Assembly (NCBI GenBank): GCA_013823985.1
Contig: PNNB01000013.1
Location: 62,001 to 126,000 of the forward strand
Direction of reading: 5' to 3'
Source of the DNA: Sphingopyxis sp.
GTDB taxonomy: Bacteria > Pseudomonadota > Alphaproteobacteria > Sphingomonadales > Sphingomonadaceae
DNA: 64,000 nt
Each line of letters starts with the position of its first letter. The stretch's first letter is position 1. Positions 28,491 to 35,336 of this stretch are shown in pieces. The position numbers were made by a program, and so were the translations under genes. The notes beneath the pieces are model-generated. The model was not told the origin of the DNA, did not search any database, and worked only from the letters and a program-made list of their open reading frames with translations.

Positions 28491-28781
28491 TCAACGGTTC
28501 CTTTCCAGCCGGCGGATATTTTCTGCGGAATAGTCTTCTGCCTCATGGTCGATGCGGCGCGGTGTGAAGTTGGGGTTATCCTGACCAACAAGACGTTCCA
28601 CCGTGTCCATGCGATCTTCGAGGCGGCGGGCCAGTTCGTACATTTCACCCAGCAACCGCTCGTCATCATTGGTCAGCGTCGCGGCTGTTTTCCATTTGGT
28701 TACGTGGTGCAGGATGAGCCAGGGCAGGCCGAGGAAGAGGATGCCAACAACAATCGGCACCATGATGATTTCACCGTCCAT
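28491..28781 (-). CDS. pspB: Phage shock protein B
   Basis: A small inner-membrane partner of PspC. 96 residues: N-terminal helix IIMVPIVVGILFLGLPWLILHHV, then a cytoplasmic coiled coil LLGEMYELARRLEDRMDTVERLVGQ and the PspB-type DNPNF segment (enterobacterial PspB ends in a related ExxxLDAEHPNWR-like sequence, from memory). It is longer than the E. coli protein (about 74) by a C-terminal acidic/basic extension. It lies 4 bases after pspA. Confidence 0.9.
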   Translation of the reverse strand: MDGEIIMVPIVVGILFLGLPWLILHHVTKWKTAATLTNDDERLLGEMYELARRLEDRMDTVERLVGQDNPNFTPRRIDHEAEDYSAENIRRLERNR

Positions 28782-28785
28782 AGTC

Positions 28786-29469
28786 TCAACCCTCCTTCTT
28801 TGCGTCTTGCTTCATGGCTTTTTTCATCGCTTCCAATTCGGCGTCGACAACGTCGAAGGATTCGAGTGCGGCGATTTCATCACCAAGAGTGCGCGGTGCA
28901 TCGCTGCCGATGGCGAGCGAGTCAGCATAGCCTTGTGCTTCATCCACACGGCGTTCCAAGACATCGAAGCGTGAGAAAGCTTCGCGGACCTTGTCGCCAT
29001 TGTACATGGTGCGCAGCTTTACCTGATTTTCCGCGCTTTCGAGGCGGGTCATCAGAGCGTTCTGGCGGCTGCGGGCATCGGCCAGCTTCTTCTGCAGCTT
29101 GTGAATGTCCTGTTCCGATGCTTTCAGCGCATCGTTGAGCACATCGACTTCAGAGGTCAGCTGGTCCTTCATGTCGGTTGCCTTGCGCTTTTCGAGCAAA
29201 GCGGCCTTGGCCAGATCTTCACGTCCCTTGGACAGCGCCAGATGCGCCTTGTCCGTCCAATCGGCCTCAAGAGTGTTCAGCTTGTCGATATGGCGACGCA
29301 GTTCTTTCTGGTCGGCGATCGTGCGCGCAGCAGATGCGCGGACTTCGACAAGGGTTTCTTCCATCTCGAGGATGATCATACGGATCATCTTTGCCGGGTC
29401 TTGCGACTTGTCGAGCAAGTCGGTGACGTTGGCGGCAATGATGTCGCGGGTTCGTGAAAAAATGCCCAT
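28786..29469 (-). CDS. pspA: Phage shock protein A
   Basis: A peripheral membrane protein of the PspA/IM30 (bacterial ESCRT-III-like) family. It supports damaged inner membrane and, in enterobacteria, binds and inhibits PspF when there is no stress. The start MGIFSRTRDIIAANVTDLLDKSQDPAKMIR is classic, followed by a long coiled-coil hairpin over most of the 227 residues. The stop is just before pspB. The start ATG at 29469 follows cggagtt; an upstream in-frame reading would cross a hairpin and the preceding gene and is rejected. Confidence 0.95.
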   Translation of the reverse strand: MGIFSRTRDIIAANVTDLLDKSQDPAKMIRMIILEMEETLVEVRASAARTIADQKELRRHIDKLNTLEADWTDKAHLALSKGREDLAKAALLEKRKATDMKDQLTSEVDVLNDALKASEQDIHKLQKKLADARSRQNALMTRLESAENQVKLRTMYNGDKVREAFSRFDVLERRVDEAQGYADSLAIGSDAPRTLGDEIAALESFDVVDAELEAMKKAMKQDAKKEG

Positions 29470-29518
29470 AGGGTAACTCCGATTATGACTTGTTCTGTAC
29501 GTGTCTTCAAAAATGGGG

Positions 29519-29557
29519 GCGACCGGGGCTAGGGGGGAGCTGGGGGACCCCGGTCGC
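29519..29557 (-). promoter_or_regulatory. Hairpin between the leader gene and pspA
   Basis: Arms gcgaccgggg (29519-29528) and ccccggtcgc (29548-29557) pair perfectly over 10 bp with a G-rich loop. On the minus strand it is followed by ccccattttt. It could be a partial terminator or an RNA-stability element that sets the ratio of the leader gene to pspA. Confidence 0.55.
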
Positions 29558-29569
29558 GGGCTCACGAAG

Positions 29570-29758
29570 TCAGGCAAGATAGCTGACGACGATAGGCCGT
29601 TGGGAGTGGGTGTATGCATTGACCTGGTTGTCTTCCTGGTGGTTGAACACCGAAATGGCATAGCTGGTAAAGATCATGGACATGGACAAGGCCACGGCCA
29701 CCCAGAGACGGCTTTCGCTTTCTTTGAAGCTTTCCTGTGCTTTGTTTTCGGTGTTCAT
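29570..29758 (-). CDS. Small membrane protein, first gene of the psp operon
   Basis: 62 residues: a polar, acidic N-terminus (NTENKAQESFKESESR), one membrane helix (LWVAVALSMSMIFTSYAISVF) and a polar C-terminus. It lies directly downstream of the sigma-54 promoter (start about 43 bases from the predicted transcription start) and upstream of pspA. The ribosome site aaagggaag precedes the ATG. I do not recognise the family. Its place as first gene suggests a stress-induced product acting with Psp proteins. Confidence 0.7.
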   Translation of the reverse strand: MNTENKAQESFKESESRLWVAVALSMSMIFTSYAISVFNHQEDNQVNAYTHSQRPIVVSYLA

Positions 29759-29811
29759 TCTGGTCTTCCCTTTGTTTGCTTTGCCAGCTTGTGCCGGCTT
29801 GCAAACATCAT

Positions 29812-29827
29812 AGCAGGGAGCGTGCCA
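29812..29827 (-). promoter_or_regulatory. Sigma-54 promoter of the psp operon
   Basis: On the minus strand the bases read tggcacgctccctgct. Against TGGCACG-N4-TTGC(A/T) only one position differs, and the GG and GC dinucleotides have exactly the required spacing. Transcription should begin near 29800, leading into the small membrane gene and pspA. A PspF-type activator encoded divergently fits. Confidence 0.85.
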
Positions 29828-29860
29828 ATTTCACTTTTTCGCAGAAATTAGCCAGTTTTT

Positions 29861-29914
29861 CATATTTCCCACCCATATCGACTAGTAAATATTGCTATTA
29901 GGTGGTGAAATATG
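29861..29914. promoter_or_regulatory. Probable PspF binding sites (upstream activating sequence)
   Basis: catatttcccacc (29861-29873) and ggtggtgaaatatg (29901-29914) form an inverted repeat (one base indel), centred about 40 bases apart. They lie roughly 60-115 bases upstream of the predicted sigma-54 start, as for E. coli PspF sites. They also overlap the pspF leader, suggesting autoregulation. Confidence 0.65.
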
Positions 29915-29927
29915 CCAATCTTTAAAA

Positions 29928-30965
29928 ATGGAGCGTGATAGCCATCAATTTATCGGCCAGTCGTCGGCCTTTCTGGACGCGGTCGAGCGTGCCAGCCGTG
30001 CCGCGCCGCTGAACCGGCCGGTATTGGTCGTGGGCGAACGGGGGACCGGCAAGGAGCTGATTGCCGAGCGTCTGCACCGCCTGAGTTCGCGTTGGGACGG
30101 CCCGCTCGTCACCATGAACTGCGCCGCCTTGCCCGAGACATTGATCGAGGCCGAGCTGTTCGGGCACGAGGCAGGCGCCTTCACCGGCGCGACACGTGCG
30201 CGCGAGGGCCGCTTTGAAGAGGCGGATGGCGGGACATTGTTCCTGGATGAACTCGGCACGCTCAGCATGGGCGCGCAGGAGCGGTTGTTGCGCGCGGTCG
30301 AATATGGCGAGGTGACCCGCATTGGTTCGTCCCGTCCTGTACGGGTCGACGTCCGCATCGTCGCGGCCACCAACGAACATCTGCCCAATATGGTAGAGGC
30401 CGGAAAATTCCGCGCCGACCTTTTGGACCGGTTGTGCTTTGAGGTCGTCACCTTGCCCCCGCTGCGGGTACGAGAAGGCGATGTCGAAGTGCTGTCCGAC
30501 TATTTTGGCCGTCGCATGGCCGCGGAACTGGGCTGGGACGGCTGGCCGGGCTTTGGCGAAGTGGCGCAGCGGGCGATGGAAAACCATCTCTGGCCCGGCA
30601 ATGTGCGCGAATTGCGGAATGTGGTTGAGCGGGCTGTGTATCGCTGGGCCGACCCTAGCCAGCCGGTCGACTATATCCAGTTCGACCCGTTTGACAGCCC
30701 ATGGCGCACCGGCATCGCTGCGTCCGCACCGACCAACGCGCCGACCACGCGGGAAAAGGAAGCCACGGAGCCCCGTTTCTCCACGGATTTGAGCCAGATG
30801 GTAGACGTCACCGACTTTCGCGAGGCGACCGAGAAATATGAAAAGGCGGTGCTGGAACAAGCGCTCGCCAAGTGCCGCTATAATCAGCGCCAGACGGCAA
30901 AGGCACTCAACCTCAGCTATGACCAGCTAAGGCACACGCTGAAGAAGCATGATCTGTTGAGCTAA
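29928..30965 (+). CDS. pspF: Sigma-54 activator PspF
   Basis: An enhancer-binding AAA+ protein that activates the psp operon. 345 residues. Walker A GERGTGKE at 36-43, the sigma-54 contact loop GAFTGA at 83-88, Walker B LFLDE (D107, E108), and a C-terminal Fis-type helix-turn-helix (YNQRQTAKALNLSYDQLRHTLKKH). It has no N-terminal sensor domain, as expected of PspF, which PspA inhibits directly. The ATG at 29928 is used; it has no strong ribosome site of its own. An 8-codon ATG frame (29912-29938) with aggtggtg upstream overlaps this start and may couple translation. Divergent from the psp operon. Confidence 0.94.
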   Translation: MERDSHQFIGQSSAFLDAVERASRAAPLNRPVLVVGERGTGKELIAERLHRLSSRWDGPLVTMNCAALPETLIEAELFGHEAGAFTGATRAREGRFEEADGGTLFLDELGTLSMGAQERLLRAVEYGEVTRIGSSRPVRVDVRIVAATNEHLPNMVEAGKFRADLLDRLCFEVVTLPPLRVREGDVEVLSDYFGRRMAAELGWDGWPGFGEVAQRAMENHLWPGNVRELRNVVERAVYRWADPSQPVDYIQFDPFDSPWRTGIAASAPTNAPTTREKEATEPRFSTDLSQMVDVTDFREATEKYEKAVLEQALAKCRYNQRQTAKALNLSYDQLRHTLKKHDLLS

Positions 30966-30969
30966 AAAA

Positions 30970-30999
30970 ATCCCCCTCCGGTTGGGGAGGGGGATTTTG
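30970..30999 (+). terminator. Rho-independent terminator after pspF
   Basis: Stem atccccctcc (30970-30979) pairs with ggagggggat (30986-30995), followed by tttt. It begins four bases after the pspF stop. The A-run upstream would also help leftward transcripts. Confidence 0.88.
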
Positions 31000-31030
31000 T
31001 TGAGCGTAACGCACTAATTAGAGCGGGCAC

Positions 31031-31597
31031 TTATCCGCCGTTGGCGCTGACCATGCAGTAAAGCATCGGGATCGACAGCAAGGTGTTGAGGCGCGATGTC
31101 ATCATGGCGGTGGTTGCCGCCTTCGCCTTTGTCGCATCGTCGGCTTCGACAAGGCCAAGCGCCTTTTTCTGGTTTGGCCAGATGATGAACCAGACGTTGA
31201 ACGCCATGATCACGGCGAGCCACATGCCAATGCCGATCAGCTTGAACGGATCCTGCAGGGTGAAAGCCTGATGCGCATAGCCGGCCAGAACCGATACGAT
31301 CAGTCCGGTCAGCACCGTCAACGCCGCGCCCCAGCGGAAGAAGAACAGTGCGGCAGGTGCGATATGCTTTGATACGCCGGGCTTCAGTTCGGCGGGGATC
31401 TTGGGCATGGTCGGGATCTGCACGAAGTTGAAATAATAGAGCAAGCCAATCCACACGATACCGAAGAAGGTGTGCAGCCAGCGGGTTACGGCCTGCGCTG
31501 TGACTTCATCTGCGCCATGCACCGAAAACATAACTGCAAAGGCCAGCACCAGCCCCGTCAGCAGCACCAGATGCAAATTCCCAAAAAACTTTGCCAT
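31031..31597 (-). CDS. PuuD-like membrane protein (urate hydroxylase family, membrane part only)
   Basis: A 188-residue integral membrane protein with about four to five helices. AVTRWLHTFFGIVWIGLLYYFNF, FFFRWGAALTVLTGLIV and MAFNVWFIIWPNQKKALG match the membrane domain of PuuD/COG3748. The C-terminal cytochrome c domain of true urate hydroxylases is absent, and no purine-catabolism genes are nearby, so the substrate is uncertain. Conserved histidines (RWLH, KHIAP) could bind haem. Confidence 0.75.
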   Translation of the reverse strand: MAKFFGNLHLVLLTGLVLAFAVMFSVHGADEVTAQAVTRWLHTFFGIVWIGLLYYFNFVQIPTMPKIPAELKPGVSKHIAPAALFFFRWGAALTVLTGLIVSVLAGYAHQAFTLQDPFKLIGIGMWLAVIMAFNVWFIIWPNQKKALGLVEADDATKAKAATTAMMTSRLNTLLSIPMLYCMVSANGG

Positions 31598-31656
31598 TCC
31601 AAATCCCCTATATTGAACGTCTAATATGCCCTCAGCCTAGCCAAGGGCGGCTTGTC

Positions 31657-32286
31657 TTACAAGACGGGCTGATCCCCATCTTTTGTTTCATCGCCCAAAT
31701 TCAAACCATGCCGCAACAGCATCGGGATGTTCGCCATCGCGAACAAAAAGGTGAGCGCGGGCAGGCCGAAGGTCTTGACGGTGATATATTGGTCGCTGGT
31801 CAGCAGCGGGATCATGATTTCGTTCAGGCCCGCAAGGAAGAGAAAGAAGATGCCCCAGCTCAGCGAAAGTTTCAGCCAACCTTCCTCGCTCAACCCATTA
31901 TAAGCCTGTTCGAGCAAATATTTCAGCGCCGGTTTTGACCGGAGCCAGCCAATCAGGATGATGGCCGCAAAGAGCAGATAGACCGCCGTTGCCTTGTGCT
32001 GAATGAACCCGAAATCCCGGAACCAGAGCGTCAGCGCGCCAAAGCCGATGACGAACACCGCCGACATCTTCATCATGGGCGAGATGCGTCCGGTTTTCCA
32101 TTTGGACACAATCATCGCAACGACAATCGCCACCATGAAGGCTGCCGTGCCCACCAACGGCCCTTGCACGGGATCGGTGTCGGAATGGCCAAAACGTGAG
32201 CCGAGGAAGAAAACCAGCAATGGCCCGAAATCGAGTGCGAAGTTCAGCAAGCCCGAAGGCTTTTTAGACGCTGTTTCGGTTGTCAT
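31657..32286 (-). CDS. yciB: Inner-membrane septation protein A (YciB/IspZ)
   Basis: A 209-residue multi-helix membrane protein of the YciB family, linked to cell-envelope integrity and division. FALDFGPLLVFFLGSRFG, the KWKTGRISPMMKMSAVFVIGFG segment and WLKLSLSWGIFFLFLAGLNE are typical. Its start overlaps the ftsY stop (ATGA), making it the last gene of dapF-mtaB-ftsY-yciB; this order is common in alphaproteobacteria. Confidence 0.93.
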   Translation of the reverse strand: MTTETASKKPSGLLNFALDFGPLLVFFLGSRFGHSDTDPVQGPLVGTAAFMVAIVVAMIVSKWKTGRISPMMKMSAVFVIGFGALTLWFRDFGFIQHKATAVYLLFAAIILIGWLRSKPALKYLLEQAYNGLSEEGWLKLSLSWGIFFLFLAGLNEIMIPLLTSDQYITVKTFGLPALTFLFAMANIPMLLRHGLNLGDETKDGDQPVL

Positions 32287-33212
32287 TGCGCGCCGCCGCT
32301 AATCGCACGGGCGAGGTCCTGCGCGTTGAAGGGGCGCAAGTCATCAATTGTTTCGCCGACGCCGATGGCGTGGATCGGCAGGCCGAACTGTTTGGCGGCG
32401 GCCACAAGGATGCCGCCACGTGCGCTCCCATCCAGCTTGGTCATGACGAGACCGGTGACATTGGCGACTTCCTTGAAAATTTCGATTTGCGAGAGCGCAT
32501 TTTGACCTGTGGTCGCATCCAGAACCAGAACCACATCGTGCGGCGCCTCGGGATTGAGACGGCCAAGGACGCGCCGGATTTTGGCGAGCTCGTCCATCAA
32601 TTCGCGCTTGTTCTGCAGGCGACCGGCGGTGTCGACGATCAGAACGTCGATCCCTTCGGCGGTGGCGCGCTTGACCGCGTCGAACACGACACCTGCGGCA
32701 TCGCCGCCTTCGGGGCCAGTGACAATCGGCACGCCGATGCGGTCCGCCCAGACCTTTAACTGGCCAATGGCAGCAGCGCGGAATGTGTCGCCTGCGGCGA
32801 GCATGACGCCATAATCCTGCTCAAGGAACAGATGCGCAAGCTTTGCAATGGTCGTGGTCTTGCCCGACCCGTTAACGCCGATCACCAGAATGACCTGTGG
32901 CCGCGGGAACGCATCGATGTCGAGCGGTTCCGCCACCGGCGCAAGAACGGCCGCGATTTCGTCCTCGACGATCTGCCTTATGCCTTCGGCGTCGATACCT
33001 TTTTCGAAGCGTCCAGCGGCTATTTTTTCACGGATTTGCGCTGCCATCGCAGGACCCAGGTCCGATGCAATCAACGCGTCTTCAATCTCGTCCAGATCCT
33101 CGGCATCCAACTTCGCCTTGGTCACCAGACCGGTGATATTGTCGGTCAGCTTGCTCGATGTCTTTTTGAGGCCGCCGAACAACCGGTCTTTCCAACCTGC
33201 CTTTTCGTTCAT
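32283..33212 (-). CDS. ftsY: Signal recognition particle receptor FtsY
   Basis: A GTPase at the inner membrane that receives ribosome-nascent chain complexes from SRP (Ffh, encoded at 37.3 kb). The NG domain has GVNGSGKTTT (G1), DTAGR (G3) and TKLDGSARGG (G4 region). The 309-residue protein lacks the long acidic A domain of E. coli FtsY, as in many alphaproteobacteria. Its start overlaps the mtaB stop by ATGA and its stop overlaps the yciB start. Confidence 0.96.
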   Translation of the reverse strand: MNEKAGWKDRLFGGLKKTSSKLTDNITGLVTKAKLDAEDLDEIEDALIASDLGPAMAAQIREKIAAGRFEKGIDAEGIRQIVEDEIAAVLAPVAEPLDIDAFPRPQVILVIGVNGSGKTTTIAKLAHLFLEQDYGVMLAAGDTFRAAAIGQLKVWADRIGVPIVTGPEGGDAAGVVFDAVKRATAEGIDVLIVDTAGRLQNKRELMDELAKIRRVLGRLNPEAPHDVVLVLDATTGQNALSQIEIFKEVANVTGLVMTKLDGSARGGILVAAAKQFGLPIHAIGVGETIDDLRPFNAQDLARAISGGAQ

Positions 33213-34462
33213 GCGATGACCTTTGCCTGCACTGTCCCGTCCTTTATGTCCATGACCTGGGCCGACACAATACTGCCTTCGGGCATCGGCCTGTCCAGAC
33301 CCACATAAGCGAAATTTTCGGCATGGCCAGCACGACCGCCCCGTTCAACCGCAATTTTCTGCACAGAGCCTTTCAGGCTGTCCAGCCAATTGCCGCGTTC
33401 CATTGCCACCGCTTCGCGCAAGGCCTTGGCGCGGGCCTTGATCTGTTGCGCGGCGACTTGCGGCATTTTTGCAGCGGGCGTTCCTGCTTTGGGCGAATAG
33501 GGAAAGATGTGGCCATGGACGATCTGGCATTGGCGCACCAGATCAAGGCTGTTCTGGAACATCGCATCGTCTTCGGTTGGAAAGCCGGCAATGATGTCCG
33601 CACCGATGGCAATATCCGGCCGCAACGCTTTCATCCGCGCAACAAGATCAATCGCCATTTCCCGGCTATGCCGCCGCTTCATGCGTTTCAGGATCATATT
33701 GTCACCCGCCTGCAACGACAGATGCACATGCGGCATCAGGCGCGGCTCCCCGGTCAAAAGCGCAAACAGGCGCTCGTCAATTTCAACACCGTCGATGGAG
33801 GATAGGCGCAGCCGTTCCAGATCAGGAACGAGCTTTAAAATCCGCTCCACCAACAACCCCAGATTGTCCTTTCCGGGCAGGTCGGGGCCATAGCTGGTGA
33901 CATCAACGCCGGTCAGAACGACTTCCTTGAAGCCCTTGTCGACAAGCATCCGGATATGTTCGATCACACTACCTGCCGGAACAGAACGGCTGTTCCCGCG
34001 TCCATAGGGAATGATGCAAAAGGTGCACCGGTGGTCACAGCCATTCTGCACCTCGACAAAGGCGCGGGTCTTTCCGGAATAGGCGGTGACCAGATGCGGC
34101 GCGGTCTGCTGTAGCGTCATGATGTCGGACACCACAACCGGACGGTCCGGCTGGCGGACAATCTGGTTCAGAATGTCCGGATCCTGCTTTTCCGCATTGC
34201 CGAAGATGGCAGAGACCTCCGGCATGTTGCGGAACGTCTCCGGTTCCACCTGCGCGGCGCATCCGGTGACCATGATCCGCGCATCGGGCCGCCGTTTGCG
34301 GGCTTGCCGGATGGCTTGCCGCGTCTGGCGCACGGCTTCATTTGTCACCGCACAGCTATTTATGATCACGACATCGTCCTGATCGGCTAGTTGTTCGGCG
34401 AGCGCATTGCTTTCCGCCAGATTGAGGCGACAGCCCATGCTGATGACTTCAATCTGACTCAC
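33209..34462 (-). CDS. mtaB: tRNA t6A37 methylthiotransferase MtaB
   Basis: A radical-SAM enzyme adding a methylthio group to t6A at position 37 of tRNAs. The N-terminal cluster cysteines are C11, C37 and C68, and the radical-SAM triad is C142, C146, C149 (GCDHRCTFC). A TRAM RNA-binding segment lies at the C-terminus. 417 residues. The start is a GTG at 34462 overlapping the dapF stop (GTGA); longer in-frame readings lie inside dapF and are rejected. Translation is coupled to dapF and ftsY on both sides. Confidence 0.93.
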   Translation of the reverse strand: MSQIEVISMGCRLNLAESNALAEQLADQDDVVIINSCAVTNEAVRQTRQAIRQARKRRPDARIMVTGCAAQVEPETFRNMPEVSAIFGNAEKQDPDILNQIVRQPDRPVVVSDIMTLQQTAPHLVTAYSGKTRAFVEVQNGCDHRCTFCIIPYGRGNSRSVPAGSVIEHIRMLVDKGFKEVVLTGVDVTSYGPDLPGKDNLGLLVERILKLVPDLERLRLSSIDGVEIDERLFALLTGEPRLMPHVHLSLQAGDNMILKRMKRRHSREMAIDLVARMKALRPDIAIGADIIAGFPTEDDAMFQNSLDLVRQCQIVHGHIFPYSPKAGTPAAKMPQVAAQQIKARAKALREAVAMERGNWLDSLKGSVQKIAVERGGRAGHAENFAYVGLDRPMPEGSIVSAQVMDIKDGTVQAKVIA

Positions 34463-35265
34463 CCGAAATCGTCCCAGTCGACTTCGCCCATGAACACATA
34501 TGTGGCCCCGCCGGTCATCTCGATCAGTCCGCCCGGTTCCCAGCCTATGGTCAGACTTCCACCGGCCTGATTCACGGTGACGGGTGACGCCACCTTTCCT
34601 TGCCGGATGGCGGCGACTGCGGTGGCACAAGCGCCCGTGCCACAGGCCCGCGTTTCACCGACGCCGCGTTCCCAGACGCGCAAAAACAAGGCTCCGTCCT
34701 GTACTGACGCGACGTTGACATTTACGCGCTCGGGGAAGGCGGCATCATTCTCGATTTGCGGCCCCAAATGCACCAGATCGATCGCGTCTGCATCGTCGAC
34801 AAAAAAGATGGCGTGGGGATTGCCGACATTCACCGCCATCGGGCTGGCCAGTTCATCCCACGCCATGGGCATGACTGCGCTGTCCATAGCGAATGCGAGC
34901 GGGATATCCTGCCAGTCGAAACGTGGCGGCGGCATCTGCAAGGTTATGCTGTTTTCATGATAGGCGCCATCAATCTTCCCACCGTCGGTTTCGATCGTCG
35001 CGTCCTGACCGAGTAGGGATACAACACATCGTGTCGCATTTCCGCAGGATTCCACTTCGCTGCCATCCTGATTGAATATCCGCATGCGGACCGTCGCCAC
35101 GTCGGAAGGTTCCAGCAGGATCAGTTGGTCACAACCAATCCCGGTTTTGCGGTCGGCCAGCGCACGCGCACGCGCGGTGGTTATCTCCACGGGAGATGTG
35201 CGGGTATCAATGATCACGAAATCATTGCCCAATCCATGCATTTTATGAAAGTTGCCACGCGCCAT
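34459..35265 (-). CDS. dapF: Diaminopimelate epimerase
   Basis: Interconverts LL- and meso-diaminopimelate in lysine and peptidoglycan synthesis. The two catalytic cysteines are C74 (ESCGNATRC) and C208 (ETRACGTGACA), acting as base/acid pair. 268 residues is normal. It is the first gene of the dapF-mtaB-ftsY-yciB operon and ends GTGA into mtaB. asd, an earlier step of the same pathway, is at 41 kb. Confidence 0.96.
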   Translation of the reverse strand: MARGNFHKMHGLGNDFVIIDTRTSPVEITTARARALADRKTGIGCDQLILLEPSDVATVRMRIFNQDGSEVESCGNATRCVVSLLGQDATIETDGGKIDGAYHENSITLQMPPPRFDWQDIPLAFAMDSAVMPMAWDELASPMAVNVGNPHAIFFVDDADAIDLVHLGPQIENDAAFPERVNVNVASVQDGALFLRVWERGVGETRACGTGACATAVAAIRQGKVASPVTVNQAGGSLTIGWEPGGLIEMTGGATYVFMGEVDWDDFG

Positions 35266-35310
35266 GCCGCGCGATTTAGGGATAGTGTGCGCTCAAGTCC
35301 AGAATTCATC

Positions 35311-35330
35311 CAAAGTCCAATAGGACTTTG
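35311..35330. repeat. Hairpin between the GGDEF-EAL gene and dapF
   Basis: caaagtcc-aata-ggactttg is a perfect 8-bp inverted repeat with a 4-base loop. No T-run follows on either strand, so a simple terminator is unlikely. It lies upstream of dapF and just after the stop of the neighbouring c-di-GMP gene. Confidence 0.5.
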
Positions 35331-35336
35331 ACGCAA

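Noticed and set aside
35266..35336. Hairpin considered as a terminator of the GGDEF-EAL gene.
   Set aside because: No T-run follows on either strand, so it was listed only as an inverted repeat.
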